Below are positions 1-12,497 of a DNA stretch of 64,000 nt, piece after piece. The stretch covers positions 5,201,497-5,265,496 of the forward strand of contig JABACO010000004.1 of NCBI GenBank assembly GCA_013339895.1, given 5' to 3'. Position numbers and translations under genes: made by a program. The first letter of the stretch is position 1. The number at the start of each line of letters is the position of its first letter. Under the pieces are notes generated by a model. It was not told where the DNA came from. It searched no databases and worked only from the letters and a program-made list of their open reading frames with translations. The stretch is from Ephydatia muelleri. Its lineage: Eukaryota; Porifera; Demospongiae; Spongillida; Spongillidae.

Positions 1-20
1 GGGGGGGGGGGGGGGGGGGG
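1..20. repeat. poly-G run at window edge
   Basis: Twenty G in a row open the window. Similar long poly-G or poly-C runs recur at 11189-11207, 11822-11844, 26136-26161, 35824-35844, 47313-47330, 50320-50344 and 57866-57892, so this is a feature of the genome, though some lengths may be assembly artefacts. Confidence 0.8.
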
Positions 21-2300
21 CTGCCCTAATCTCATGATCAACCCTCATTTATTAAACAAACTTTTACTAAACGAATGGTACGTGTACAAATCATGGTTAT
101 GCACCCGATATGCACATGTAGCTGTATACAAGATAAAATGGATACATTATGGTTCATAGTTCACTGGAATGACATGAGCAATCAAACACAGACTGGTAGC
201 AGCTCTTGTTGGGCATGCGTATTGTTGTTACATCACTCCCTCCATACACAGAGATGTCTACATGTCTAATGTGTCACCCAGCCTCTATTTGTTGTCCTCC
301 TGAGTGCCTACACATGTCCTCTTCAACAAGCTTCTCTGATACTAAATCATGCCTCTCCAGATCCTCGTCTTAAGGTATGTCTTGCTTCTTTAGATCAGGA
401 CTTTTTGGTGGGACTCTTTGAGAATGACCAGACTCAACCAATGTAGATCCATTGTCCACATGCAGAGATAAGGTGAAGGCAGTACTACCTGCTGCTTGTG
501 TGGAGGAAGACTCCATTTAACCAGATACACACATTTGTCACAATTGTATGTAAATAGGGAGGAAAAATTTACCACCACCCTCGGCCCCATAACTGGTATA
601 ACATGTTTACACACCTGCTATCGATATCATACATGGCCCTAGCCCTCTCTCCATACAACAGAGCGGTGCGGATTTCATCATGCAATGATAATACATCCAT
701 GTAAATTGCCCATTTATTGATCTGCCCCCCCCCCCACACACACATACACACACACATACACTTTTTGAAACTTCTTAGAATGCCCCTGGGGTACAGCAGG
801 ACAATACGACCACACCCTATCTCCCTTCTACATGTATCTCACGATCCTACTGCTGCTTGATTCTCCTTTTGTTCCATGCCCAAGGTATTGGTAGTAGTTA
901 CCCCTGGAGATTTCCCCAACATGATGCCGGTGGCCCTCACACCAGAACATGAGTGAGAAGAGAAGTCATCTTTGTGGTCATGGTATGCCTTCATGAGGAA
1001 TGGCAGTTTGTAAAAAGTATAATGCAATAGCCGTTTCAACTCTTCTGTTTGAAACAACACACCCCATGCAAGTACTACGTTCGAATTCACCTTCCTCCTT
1101 GCGCAGTACCTCGATCACCACCTTCGTATACGCGCCGCGATTGCTGTAGAGAAGACTCCTCTTACAATTAGCCCTGGCCTGTATACGACGTACGATAAGC
1201 CATTTGCTACTCCTTGTGAAAACGTTACTCTGGACCCTCCCTCCGCTTTGGAACAAATATGCAAAGCACCTCTGAATCATATATGTAATCAGTACAAATT
1301 TGTACAATATATGAATTACATATTTGTTCCATACGCCGAGAATCGGTGTCAATCAGACGCGGATCAAATATGCGGCCACATATATTGTACAGAACCATAT
1401 CTGTGACACATTTGATCGCATATTTGATACATTTAAAAAAAGTTGCCATTTTTGATACAAATTTGATATCCGTTGGGTGTGTAAGTAACGACTAAACTGC
1501 GATAGGAACACCAAATAAATTTAGTGCCTGTTGGAGTATTTATACTCCCTAAAATTATACATTTTATTAAGAACTTGCTAGAACTTGCTAGATGGCCATA
1601 GAACTTGCAACCAAATAAGGTATTTCTCGCTGTAGTTTCTTTCTAGATGTGATATGTGTCCAAATGACATGCTAGGATAACGTGCCGGTAAATTCTGAAG
1701 AGATTGGTACTATTGTCGTTCTTTAAAACCGTTCGTAGCTCGAGTTATACCTTCCTAAGGAAGAAGAAGAAGACGACGACGACGAACAATTTTTTTGGGA
1801 ATGGGCACGAGAAGCAGGTTCTTTGTTTGTCTGGAAGCGCATAGTTTAATGACATGAAACTAGCATGAAAACGTAGATCTTGGTGTTGTCGTTCGATTGC
1901 TGCAACGAGATAAGTGATCCGTTTCTCCGTTGTCCCTCCCGACGCGATTTAAAAATTTTAATGACATTCATCATTCCTCAATCAATCCTATATTGAACCT
2001 GCTGACGCAGGTTCAGATTTGTGATTCGGAAAAGGGGACTTAGCTAATGTGTTTCAAGATTTGAAATGTCCTGGCACAGTTACTCTTACGCACTTACATG
2101 AACAGACCCGAGCCAGCACCGATAGGAAGGCAACTGGAGCGATTTTCTTTTGCCTATATCAATAGCACAACATTGCTATGGCTAGGCTACGTTTGTTGCA
2201 CATTCTTATCACATTTGGACTTCTAGGATATTCTTATCATACTCTAGGATATTAATTTCAACACGAAAGGAGTCTTGGAGTCAACAAGGAAGGCATTTAA
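21..2300. other. no gene recognised; AT-rich imperfect palindromes near 1250-1460
   Basis: I recognise no gene here. Several minus-strand open frames between 840 and 1450 have no family I know and may be chance. The stretch 1250-1460 repeats the word ATATGC/GCATAT and AAATTTG in both orientations, giving imperfect palindromes. Around 2045-2110 a short piece resembles the interior of the MITE family seen at 13687, 15947 and 43515. Confidence 0.4.
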
Positions 2301-2349
2301 TAGAATGTTCATCACTAATGCCACGTGACGTATGATCGTGCGCAGTTGT

Positions 2350-2440
2350 GTGTCCCTCCTACCTTTAAGTACGCACACGCAGTCAATTGTGTTTCCCTCC
2401 TACCATTAACTACGCACACACAGTCAGTGTGCATAATTCC
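2350..2440. repeat. short tandem duplication, about 50 bp x 2
   Basis: The unit runs from a GTGT-CCCTCCTACC segment through (T/A)AA-TACGCACAC to CAGTCA and is present twice in tandem with a few differences. Confidence 0.55.
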
Positions 2441-3424
2441 TACAATGTGAGTGTGTATTCTCACCCTCCAATTTTGTGTCCATATACGTGAGAATGTGCA
2501 TCGTACGTTTCTGTACATAGCACCAGGACTCGTCGTCATCCTGTTTTGCAGCTTTCGCTTTTTCATGGCTAAGCGCAAATGGTATGATTTAAATTTCTAA
2601 TTGAGCAGGTTGAATTTTAAGAAACTAGGAATGTACCACGCCAGTAGGATATACGTGTAGATGACAAGCAAATAGCAGGGGTGGAGGAAGTGGGTTGATA
2701 TTGAACGAAATGAGCGATGGTGCATGGTAGTAAAAGAAACGGAAAGGGTTACATGGAGGGGCTGCGCATTACGATTTAGAAAGTATAACCTTGCTGATTG
2801 GGTCATTCTGCAAACTGAGAAACATCTGTGTGGGACACAACAATCCATATTCTTGCTCACAGGGGAAAGAGATCGTGGACGATACAGGATCCAGGTTTTA
2901 ACAAAGGTTGGATCGATCGTTTCATGCGTGATGGGGGTTTCACCATACGTGCGCATGAAAACAATTGTTGGACAACATTTGCCTCAGCAGTTCAGAGTTC
3001 GACGTTGTACGGTATTATGCAGAACAACTGCGTAAGTGCATTAGCCAGTGGTGTCATTGTTGTAATGAGGAAAAGATTCCCTCATGGGATTTTAAAACAT
3101 ATCCAAGATGCCATCAATATGTTCTCCCCTACTTTAGCTACTTTCTCCAATTCTAATGCGAAGCCTTTGGACCTCCTCCGTGCAATATTTCCTGTTTCTC
3201 AAGTTCCTTATCCTCCATATTTCTACCATATTTAAACCATATTTCAACCATATTTCAACCATACTTCATTTCTTTTGGCAATATGCAGACAAGACCGTGC
3301 AGGTGTCAGCACATGCTATTATTGTCTCAGTATTGTCTCATAAATAAAGTTGACACTCTAACTTCAAGACAATTTGTGCTCAGGCATCTGATCTCCACTT
3401 TGTAAAGAAAGAGATGCTTCTTAA

Positions 3425-3785
3425 ATACGTTGCCAGAGCGAGCGATGCTCACATGAGCTCCGTTTCATTCCACTAGCTAGCCTATCTGTAACAGCTTTGT
3501 AAAACACACAACACTCCACTTCCTGGCTAAGTTTGTTGTACATTGGAGAAAAAGAACATGCATCACGTTCAGTCAATGCACATATATTGCTTTGATCACT
3601 GCGTGTACGCTTGACTTGTCTAGGCTTGCATTGTACTATGGTACATGGCAAACAATAGCATGGGCCCTGTCTTTTTTAGGCCCTGGATCATTGCATGTAG
3701 GCACTCTTGTAGTATCATCAATTTGCTACCTCAAATCTAGCAGTGATAGCATCCATTTCTTGCTGAGAGCAAAAGGATCATTGTA
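3425..3785. repeat. dispersed repeat family X, copy 1
   Basis: This stretch matches 26570-27055 in the same orientation with substitutions and indels. Shared landmarks, in order, are CACATGAGCTC, TAGCTAGCCTATCTGT, CCTGGCTA, TACATTGGA, TTGTCTAGGCTT, GGATCATTG-TAGGCACTCTTG, and ATCAGTGATAGCATCC. No coding capacity is seen. It looks like an old non-autonomous element whose ends I cannot define. Confidence 0.6.
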
Positions 3786-3789
3786 GGTG

Positions 3790-5690
3790 AAATCTGAATC
3801 TTGCAGTATATAAAGCTGGACCGTATAGCAACAATGTATTTTTTAAATGTTGCCCCGCCCTCCTCTAAACTGGGAGCTAGGAAGTGGATGGTTGTCCTTC
3901 GACGCTGATGGCATGTGGACCAAATATAGCTACCCACAAAGCAAGTCCAAAATGGCCACACAACACCCATATCTGCAGACTGAAGAGTACGTAGCACCAT
4001 GAATGGGAGGTTGATGGCTGCTGGAGGAGGTGCTCTGCTCTGTGAATGAACGTATATATTCTAGCTGACTGTAATGGTGCAGGGTAGGACTGAATGGTGA
4101 GGGAGTGTGGGAGAGGACATGTCTGGTCTGGTGGAGTGTGGAGGAGACAGAGGGGGGTATGGGGGAGTATCGAGGAGGGGGCACCTGCATCAACCTTAGC
4201 ACCTAACGATAGAGTCCTCAGGCTTGTCCTTATCTTTCCTCTGTACCCACTGTGCACAATGGTTTAAAACCACAGTTGATGATGACATTATAAGTTACCT
4301 GACAAATATAAATTAATAGCAATAATAATTACACAACTTGAAAAACAATCAAGTTTGTCATGAGGCCACATCTCACATACGTTTACATTTACACTCAATT
4401 AAAATCATACCTGTGTAGCCCTAGTTTGCCGTTACACAGTTACACATATCTATAACAGACTATTGTATATTATGTAACCAAAATCAAGCCAAATCTATCA
4501 GATTACTGCATGCGTTATTAATGCGGAGTTTCTTTGTCTTATCTAGCTTTTGGGCTCGACTTGGTTTCCTCCACTTACTCTTCAATACACTCGTTCCGTT
4601 ACGCCAGTGCTTTTTCAGCTTATTAACTTCATCCTTTTCACAAAGAAGGTTGATCTATGATATAATTGCATATGACTATACTGTAGAATTATTTGAATGA
4701 GAACAAAAGCTAATGAGTCACATATTCAAATGCATGTCAGAAAGCAAATAAAATTTAGGAAAACAGAAATGAAAAAAATACTTATCTTTTCCTCTTTGAG
4801 TTTGTGCACATTTTTTCATGTGTCAATTTCTTCTTTTATTAATAATTTGAGTTGCTACAATGAGTTACTTAACTGTTTATGAAATAAAACTAATACATGA
4901 TTCCTGTACCCAATGTCATGGTCTAAACCACTGTGCTGGTGGTCCATGAAGTAGTTGCTCAGAATTAAGGTTTGTTTGGTGCTTCCACCTTTCCTTTGTC
5001 GACTGCTCCTTTCTTTCTTTGGTACTTGGCGTGAACCAACACACTTCTGTCGAGGTACCCCCACATCAAGGTCACCAGACATCAAGGTCACCACCAGACA
5101 GTGCAGTTAGGATAACTGTGCTGTTGAGTTCTAGCTGTCATACGCAAAAAGGCCTGGCTATAAAAACTAAGCTAGCGCAGTTTTTGACAGCAGAGTGTTG
5201 TGTTCATGCACAAGCCACATCATGATCAGTGTACTGCCATGCACGTACATACCAAGGTTATAGACTAGTGATCACTAAATTGCACGGCTCTATGATTTTA
5301 CATTGTACGTTGAAACCGTGATGAGTATGAATAATTCATTGAAAATTTGGTAAGTGGGGTTCACAACAGTGCCCCAAGCAGACTTTGTCAAATATATATC
5401 AGTACTTCTGCACTTATATTCCATCCGGTCGACTTGAACTTTTAGTTTATGTGATTAAAACATTTTTTTGAACAAATTGCATGCTCCATGTACAAAAGTA
5501 TAGAAATGAACACAAAACTGAGTATGGCAGATGAACACATTTCAGCGGTGACCAAAGCGTATAAAAGATGTGTTATTATTACCACTATCATAATCATTCG
5601 GTAGGCTTAAGATTTCCTTTCCATACAAGAACAGTTAGCGTTTGTAGACATTTTCCCATAGACTTCCTGTTCAATTAATTTATAGTGTGT
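3790..5690. other. no gene recognised
   Basis: Mixed AT-rich DNA. Open frames on the minus strand at 3877-4257 are proline/serine-rich readings of a purine-biased segment (4040-4190) and look spurious. Nothing else is supportable. Confidence 0.4.
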
Positions 5691-5705
5691 GACGTGGGTA
5701 TTCAA

Positions 5706-5842
5706 TTATTCAAGTCCGGAATCGCTGCCCTTGCGGAATGCGAATGCCGCACATATGCAACAGCACACACACATGAGGATGCAGAGGAAGATGATAGCAA
5801 TGACACCAATGATGATGAGGATGAGAATGACGTACGCCTTCA
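5706..5842 (-). CDS. probable last exon: transmembrane helix plus Cys-rich tail
   Basis: On the minus strand a good acceptor (pyrimidine tract, CTCATCTCCAG) is followed by 45 codons ending in TAA. The peptide has a hydrophobic helix (VILILIIIGVIAIIFLCIL) running straight into a cysteine cluster (MCVCCCICAAF) and a short charged end (RKGSDSGLE). This is typical of a single-pass membrane protein with a palmitoylation-type juxtamembrane Cys patch. The incoming phase is 1, and I could not find a fully convincing donor upstream, so the exon join to 6110-6282 is inferred. Family unknown. Confidence 0.45.
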
Positions 5843-6109
5843 CTGGAGATGAGAACAGAGAGAAACAGGGAAGTAAAACATATCAGGACACAGAAATTCA
5901 CAAAATGAATACATACAGAATGGAACTGAGTGCACAAATATTTACATGCCTGTAGTCTATATGTCTTCATTGCAGAAGAATGCTTTTTTTTAATACATGC
6001 ACACACATACGTTTGCATGTAAGCACACACACAAGCCCACATCACAAAGGCAGACACACAAACATGCAAACACAAGTACACCCACACATCCAATCCTTAT
6101 AGGCAGAAG

Positions 6110-6282
6110 ACAACCTGCCCAGCAGACTTAAACACACAGGTTCCAACATTGTAGTCAAGCGCTGGACAGCCTCCATTCAGTGTGACCACAGTTAGACCAC
6201 TGGCCACAGTGTAGGCCTTGCATGCTGGTAGAGCAGAACCATTGGAGCTCACCCCTGGATTACCACAGAAGTAGCAACCAAG
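6110..6282 (-). CDS. probable internal exon: Cys-rich extracellular segment
   Basis: A minus-strand acceptor (CCTCTCCTCTACACAG) precedes an open segment that reads CYFCGNPG, then PACKAYTVASGLTVVTLNGG and CPALDYNVGTC. Six spaced cysteines suggest a small disulphide-bonded ectodomain. It lies 270 bp upstream, in transcriptional order, of the exon encoding a transmembrane helix (5706-5842), and both could belong to one small type I membrane protein. The 3' exon end is uncertain, because a donor near 6110-6130 would have to be non-ideal. Not recognised as a named family. Confidence 0.4.
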
Positions 6283-6349
6283 CTGTGTAGAGGAGAGGGG
6301 AGGAGGATTTACTTGCACTAGAAGCCACACTGTGTAAGGTAAACTACCA

Positions 6350-7190
6350 TATTAGAACGGGGGGCGGGGGTCAATAACCGCAGCCTATAACCACTTGCGA
6401 ACTAGTAAACCTTAAAACTCAGAAGCATGAGGCCAAGCGTGGAAGAATTATATATTATAGTTGAGATAGGTTAAGCACACACTCTACTTCGCACAACATC
6501 TATGACGCATATTAACACAAGGATTCTTACTTCGAACCAGCGCTCGCGCATTTAATGGCAGTCTCATGGCGGGAAATTGTATCGTCTTTGCGTTCGTATT
6601 GTACGAAATCGCGCTTATAAAAGTGGCTACTAGTTGTTCCAGACTAACAAGCTAAGCCTGGGAAGCGATAATATGAATTCTACAAATTACTGCACTCTTT
6701 CTATCAGTGAACAAAACCGATGGCTTAACGATGAATATTTACACACTGCTCACGGTAGCTGTATCCTGGAAGAACTTTTGTAGAGTTTGCGGGTGCAAAC
6801 TTTTCGTAGATCACAAACAAGCAAAGGTCAAATAATCATAATCTATGCACACACCAATGTACCTCCTACACGGAGATTTTGCAAGCCTTTCATATGCACA
6901 CAAAAGCTAGATAGCCCTGAGATCCACCCCCCAGGATTTATGCTGCTCAAAAGTAGACACCTTACAAGTGCTCAGTGGAGCCATATGACTGGTTTAGCCA
7001 TTCCATGGCCCGTAGTTTTTCATGGCTTGTTTTTCAGCTTGTATATTTTATGTAGGGACTGCATGCAATGGTCATAAGCCATTTTATGCACCTCGGACAG
7101 GAAAGAAGGAAAGTCTGCAATGGGGAGTACTCCAGTGGAATTGTAAAATCAGTAATGCATCAAAAGAATAATACTAGCTATACCACATGC
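6350..7190. other. no gene recognised
   Basis: A short G-run with GGGGCGGGGG lies at about 6358-6371. Nothing else is convincing on either strand. Confidence 0.35.
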
Positions 7191-7194
7191 ACAG

Positions 7195-7760
7195 CTGCTA
7201 TGTGCCATTGAGGAGCTGCAGTGTCCTATTTGCTTTGGTGTATTGTGTCAACCGATACAGCTCCCATGCAATAGGTTCTCATTGTGTGCCACCTGTCTGA
7301 TAGAGTAAGTCACTTGGCTGGTACCATGCATGGTCCATGTTGTTACATGTCTTCACGTCCAGAATGTGCACTCATTAAAGCCTGCCTGTAGAATGGTGCA
7401 ACTGTTGCGGCATGATGTATTGGTGCTATCTGCATCATGTAAAAGAAGCATCAATGCGGCCATTGAGCATGATAGACATTGTTGCAGTCAAGTGAGGAAG
7501 CAAGAGATGCACTAGTCAGTAAGGTGGTGCACTGGATGTTTGATGCAACTGAACAGAACTCCAGAGAATATTAATTTTATTCAAGGGACCTACACTCTGA
7601 AATTGTGTCTTACTGGTGACCTTGAGTTTCTTAGTAAGATGTATGGACTCTCTGATGCAAGTGGTATGTGAATACATAAACCCACTTGAGAACAGTACCT
7701 GCCCACTTTGCTCTTTTCAAATTACCTCCAGCTTCCATGAAACTTCTGTGATCAAGTACA
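7195..7760 (+). pseudogene. relic of RING/zinc-finger transposon-type protein (N-terminal part)
   Basis: Exon 1 (7195-7304, acceptor ACATGCACAG, donor GTAAGT) encodes a truncated RING signature: CPICFGVLCQPIQLPC, then an NR where the RING His would stand, then LCATC. Exon 2 (7363-7491, donor GTGAGG) reads LKPACRMVQLLRHD and CKRSINAAIEHDRHCC, a second TRAF-like zinc-finger. A third stretch ending at a GTATGTG donor (7663) reads LTGDLEFLSKMYGLSDASG, and downstream comes TCPLC. From memory, this order (RING, second finger, GD-EFL--MYGLSGASG, CxxC) is found in multi-exon transposon-derived proteins of cnidarians and sponges. It also resembles the N-terminal RING/finger region of RAG1. The exon 1 and 2 phases do not match and the frame changes between segments, so it is decayed. 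Confidence 0.45.
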
Positions 7761-7830
7761 ATGGAATCCAAGGAATGGGGGACACAAGATATGAATAACT
7801 GGCCCAGTGTGACAGGCATGGTTGTTTCTG

Positions 7831-10759
7831 TACAGGTTTTGGAATATGGACTTCAACAGCGAGGCCAACTGCAGCCTTCACAGCAGTTCAGCCTACTAGA
7901 AAACAGTGTACCTTATTCGATGTGGGAATGAAAACAGTGCCTAAGAAGATGTCCAGCAGAGTTGATCACAGCATCAGACTCGATCCTGCAGTCGTCCAGC
8001 AGCAGGAACATCGGAGACAGGCACATCAGGACAGAGAGCAACGGGCCGGTGAGCCAACTAACACTCCAGACATGGTAGGACACAACAGACCAGTAATGCG
8101 CTTGCAAAGACCGGTATCAAAGTGGCTGTGTTTTATCAAACAGTCCTTGCCGAGATGACATGCTCAATGGAGCCAGTTGACGGGAAAGACGTTCAGCGGG
8201 GAAAGAGGGGCCCTTACGCTAGTGGCTTGGGTAGATGGCCTCAGCAGCTTAAGAGTCTTGCCATTGAGCGGCACTCATGCAGATACCCTGGCTGGCTCAA
8301 CATCCCAAGGAAGACCATCAACGGCCAACCTGCCAGGGGAGTGTTGGGGCCCTGGAGTGCTGTCAATGGTACCACTGAGCACTTGAAGGTGAGAGAGCAT
8401 TCTGATCTTTATCGGTAATTGCAGTGCCTTGTTAAAACACTGTTATCCCACTCTTCATTGTAGCTGAACTTTGATGCATTTGCAAAGCTCAGTGAGAAGA
8501 CACTGGAGAACTGGTTGCAGGCACATAAGATAGCATACTTGGAGGAGGGTTCAACACTCACTGGTCAGCGCAGAAAATCAGCCTGGAAGCACCCTTGGAC
8601 CCTCCCGACATTGCTTGTGAAGGAGATTGAGGAGCTCATTTTTGAGCAGGTGGACAGCCCTACGGGGCAGTCACCTCCGCAACCTTGCACTTCATCATCA
8701 AGGCCCACATTAACTCTTCTGCATGGAGGGGATTGTTGTTGGAGAATGGTGGCATCTACATGTGCAGCCGAACATGGATCAGGAGCCTCATTAGGCGGCT
8801 GAACATGAGGGTCAGCGTGGCAACCAACGAGGCTCAAAAGCTTCCGAAAGGCTGGGAGGTGATGGTCAGGCTGTGGCTCCTTCAGCTCGCTCATACCATC
8901 TACACCAACAACATCCCCCCCTGAGTTGGTTGTGAATGCAGACCAGACCGGTATCATGCTAGTGCCTGTGGGGAAGCGTAAATATGCACGCTTGGGAGCA
9001 AAGGCTATTTGATTGTTGGGCATCAATGACAAGTGCCAGGTATGTGTTTTGCACTTGTTTTCTCTTTGTGAGCTCGTTGGATTTTAGCTCAATGTCTTCA
9101 CTCACAAGGCTCTTTTATCATTTAACTTGATGCATCCTCTCAGATAACTGTGGTTGCAGCAGCAGCAGCAGCAGATGGCACCTCCCTACCATATCAGGTT
9201 GTGCTCATGGGGAAGACAACAAAGTGCTTGCCATCAAAGGAAGATTGCAAGCCGTTGCTCGATTTGGGATGGAGCATTACCTGGTCAGATAACCACTGGT
9301 CCAATCTTGAGACATCCACGCTTCTCTTTGACACTGTCCATCTCCCCTATCTGCTTGAGGCGACGAAGAAACTCAACTTGCCTGATGATACCCAGGTATG
9401 CTGATGCACCGTCCACCATTGATGACACATTCCTAGATACCATGTTGCTCATGCTGATACTGCACCATATAGCCATTTGCTCCAATTTTGTTATTGCAGC
9501 TGTGTATCTGCTCGATGTCTGGAGTGTCCATATCAGCGAGGCTTTCTTGCCCACCTAAAGGACAAGGCTCCATGGCTGATTGTGAAGTTCATTCTGGCCA
9601 ATTGTACCAGGTAAATGTGTGTGAATTTAATAGCTGTTAGTTGTCTGATACATGTATATACATGCTGTACCTGGTATGCTTGTGTGATGTATACTGTAAG
9701 CTTGATTGATGAACCTGAATTTCCAACACATGCAGTGTCCTTCAACCCATGGATGTAGGAATTCAAAAGCCATTTAAGGATGCACTCCGTGCTGTCTTTG
9801 CAGCTTATATTATGGCACTGCACATGAACATGATCAAGGATGGGGACCGTGTCGCCTGATGAGTGGTCTGTTGATTTGAGAATATCAGTTTTGAAGCCCC
9901 TCCTCCTGATGTTTCTGGCACATGCCTTCAAGCTCATCAGTGAGGACAAGATTCTTGTAAAGAACGCGTGAGAGAAAGCAGGCATCTTACAGTGCTTCAA
10001 TGCAGACTTCCAGCGTGAGGCAGTGAGGTTGGCCTTTGCAGGTCAGCTGTATACCGCTGATGAACAGCAGCTTATATATCAGACAATGGACCAGGACCAT
10101 GTGACGCCTTTGAGAACGAGGAATGATGATGCTGCCGAGGAGCTGCAGCAACGACTACAACAGTTAAGCAGTTTACCTGGAGGTTCCCATGCAGAGACCC
10201 TCCTTCCTGATTGGGCCCAAGATGCTGGCAGGGCAGCCGCAATGCCAGCAGGAACCCCGGTAGAAAGGGACATGATCCTTCATGCTGTCGGGCAGGAAGC
10301 AGCAAAGAAGCCCATGCCCCTACGAGTTGCCAAGGGAAAGGGCAAGAAACAAACGGGGGCAAAGCAAAGGAAGGGTGTCAGTAAGCAGAGGGCTGCTGCT
10401 GAGCCCAAGAGGTCGCAGGGTCGTCCAACCAATGCTGAACGACAGCGGAGGGCAGCAGCAACAACTGGTTACCGGTATCGATTGATGAGGCGTCAGATCA
10501 GGCTGCTGCTGGGCCTTCTGCCGGTACACGTCCCCGACGGGTGACCCGTGCACCAGCCAGGTTTAATGACGGGGCATCTGAATCAGAGCTCGAGTCTCCC
10601 ATTGGCATTGAGTCCAATTCAAATTCGAATGGTTCAGATGCGGAGGTTGATGATGAACTCAACTCCAATGGGGATGGTTCTGAGGATGAGGAGGAGGATG
10701 CAGCCATGGCTGCCACCCTTACGGAGGCCGCAGCCGCCCCTCCGCCCAAGTCTAAATAA
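7831..10759 (+). pseudogene. decayed intron-containing pogo-like (DDE_1) transposase
   Basis: Exon-like pieces of a DDE_1/pogo-type transposase follow each other. An N-terminal piece near 7910 reads LFDVGMKTVPKKM. A helix-turn-helix and catalytic exon ending at 9039 holds WLLQLAHTIY and ELVVNADQTGIM, with the first catalytic Asp in ADQTG. Exon 9144-9395 reads TTKCLPSKE and DNHWSNLET. Exon 9500-9610 holds LLDVWSVHIS (second Asp). Exon 9736 onward holds LQPMDVGIQKPFKDA (third Asp), then a long basic and acidic C-terminus ending with TAA at 10759. The introns 9040-9143, 9396-9499 and 9611-9735 have GT...AG ends. It is dead: a stop interrupts the reading near 9010 and 9968, and the frame shifts near 9545, 9857 and 10485. 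A tail of Ser/Asp/Glu-rich residues (10541-10759) is unusual. Ends and target duplications were not found. Confidence 0.6.
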
Positions 10760-10769
10760 TACTTAACTG

Positions 10770-12490
10770 GAATTTCAAGTAGCAGTGCCCCGGGTTCTGC
10801 CAATTATAAATTGCCTTAAAAGTTTAATTATCGTCGCCTATTGCAAATCGCCAGTTAGTTAAGATCAATTGCTTTGGTACCGCCGAATAGAAGTTTCCGC
10901 CATTATGTTTTGGCAGTACGGTAACCCCCTCCCCGTCAGAGGTGCGAGTGGATCTACAAAACAGAAGGTGCTGCAAAACTTTTACAACGATGATATGGTG
11001 CTCATCCATCAGTAGTGACACTTGGTGGTGTTAAAACGTCCTCCAGACGATGCGTTTGATTTGTACAGTCCATTTTAAAACCCTTTCTATGGCAGCTTAC
11101 CTTAGAATGTGTTACACATGACCACTTAACTCTCCCCTCTCTCAGATAACTTTTTCCGGAGATCACCCCAGTGGCGGATACAGGGGGCGGGGGGGGGGGG
11201 GGGGGGGCAAACCCGTAACTAATAAGGATACGCCTCCTGTCCATTGTAATGAATTTAATTACATGTCATCAGCGACGCACTGTCGTAGCTCGTGCAGGCC
11301 TAGACATGTTAAATATCACCCCTGACACGTGGCCCTTTTTCTATTGTGCTTTTGAGCGTTCAATTCGTACATTGCGAATTTTAATTGCCGTCAGGAAAGT
11401 AGTAGATCTGCGGAGTCCGCCGTCATCCGGATCTCATGGCTAAGTGTCAGCTGACTATTGCGGTGAGCAAAAATATTAAAAATGTCTATCGCAGCACTAT
11501 ATGGGAGAAGACAGATTTAATGCGTTAATGTTATTGTATGTGCACAAAGATATTGAACTTAATATTGATGCTATCATTGACAGCTATAGTCGAAAATACC
11601 CTCGGAGGATGCTTCTAATTGACCCTATTTGTAAAGTGCGACTGTTATAGGTATCTTTAATCATTTGTGTCCGTGAATACATGTACATGTTTTATAATTT
11701 CCAAAAGTGCAAAAACAAAAACCCAGTGGGTAGGGTTTTGGGGCGGGGATGGTGCTTACTGCGCTTTCCCAGACACCCTGGCAAGTCTGGAGGGGCACGC
11801 CCCCATTCCCATCCCTATATGCCCCCCCCCCCCCCCCCCCCCCCAACACAAAATCCTGTATCCGCCCCTGCACCATGCATGACCAAGTGGCCTGGTATGC
11901 CCTTCACTACTCTACACCTACATCACACCAGTGTCTTACTGAAGAATTTGCTTAACACACGTATCACATGTTGTGAAAGTATTGCAGAATACCTCCTCAG
12001 GTGGGGCTGTGGTTGCTAGAGAGGGGGATGGGGAGGGGGAGGGAGGAGATAGGTCATAAACAGCAAGTACCATCATCTACACCCACACACACACACACAC
12101 ACACACACAAATAACACTGATAAAGAAAAAAAAAGCATTATGACCATTTAAATAAATAAAAATGGTTTGTATAGGAACAAAACATTGTAATTAACTATCC
12201 ACTTGGACAGCGTCCAACTCTCAGTAATTAAACCTATTCAAGTACACATATAGATATTAAACAAGAACATTTAGGCAGACCATTTTAGTCAGCAAAGTAC
12301 CCGGATAAAAAACAAAACAAAGAGGGAGTGGGTGGGGAGGCGGTCCCATGGCCCGAAAGCTTATCGATCCAGCCATAGCCGTCGCGTTACTTAGAAACCG
12401 ACATCCCATGCCACCGTAACTTACCACAACCATTTAAATACCAAAATTGTCTTCCGCTTTAAATGCCGTGCAGTTTTGTAAGCATGGTTG
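10770..12490. repeat. non-coding DNA with two inverted copies of a GGCGGATACAGG-type repeat
   Basis: At 11171-11207 the plus strand reads GGCGGATACAGGGGGCGG followed by a long G run. At 11720-11872 the inverse arrangement occurs: GGGTTTTGGGGCGGGG, GCACGCCCCCATTCCCATCC, a C run, then ATCCTGTATCCGCC. These are the ends of a common non-coding repeat, also seen at 32680-32775. The proline-rich open frames across 11661-12019 come from this and I do not call them genes. A CA microsatellite lies at 12083-12108. Confidence 0.5.
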
Positions 12491-12497
12491 AAAGTAC

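Noticed and set aside
2724-3235. Two overlapping plus-strand frames of 103 and 135 residues
   Set aside because: No recognisable motif or composition bias; likely chance.
10498-10803. Minus-strand Ser/Ala/Glu-rich frame
   Set aside because: Reverse reading of the acidic tail of the pogo-like transposase relic on the plus strand.
11661-12019. Proline-rich frames on both strands
   Set aside because: They cross a poly-C run and a dispersed repeat.
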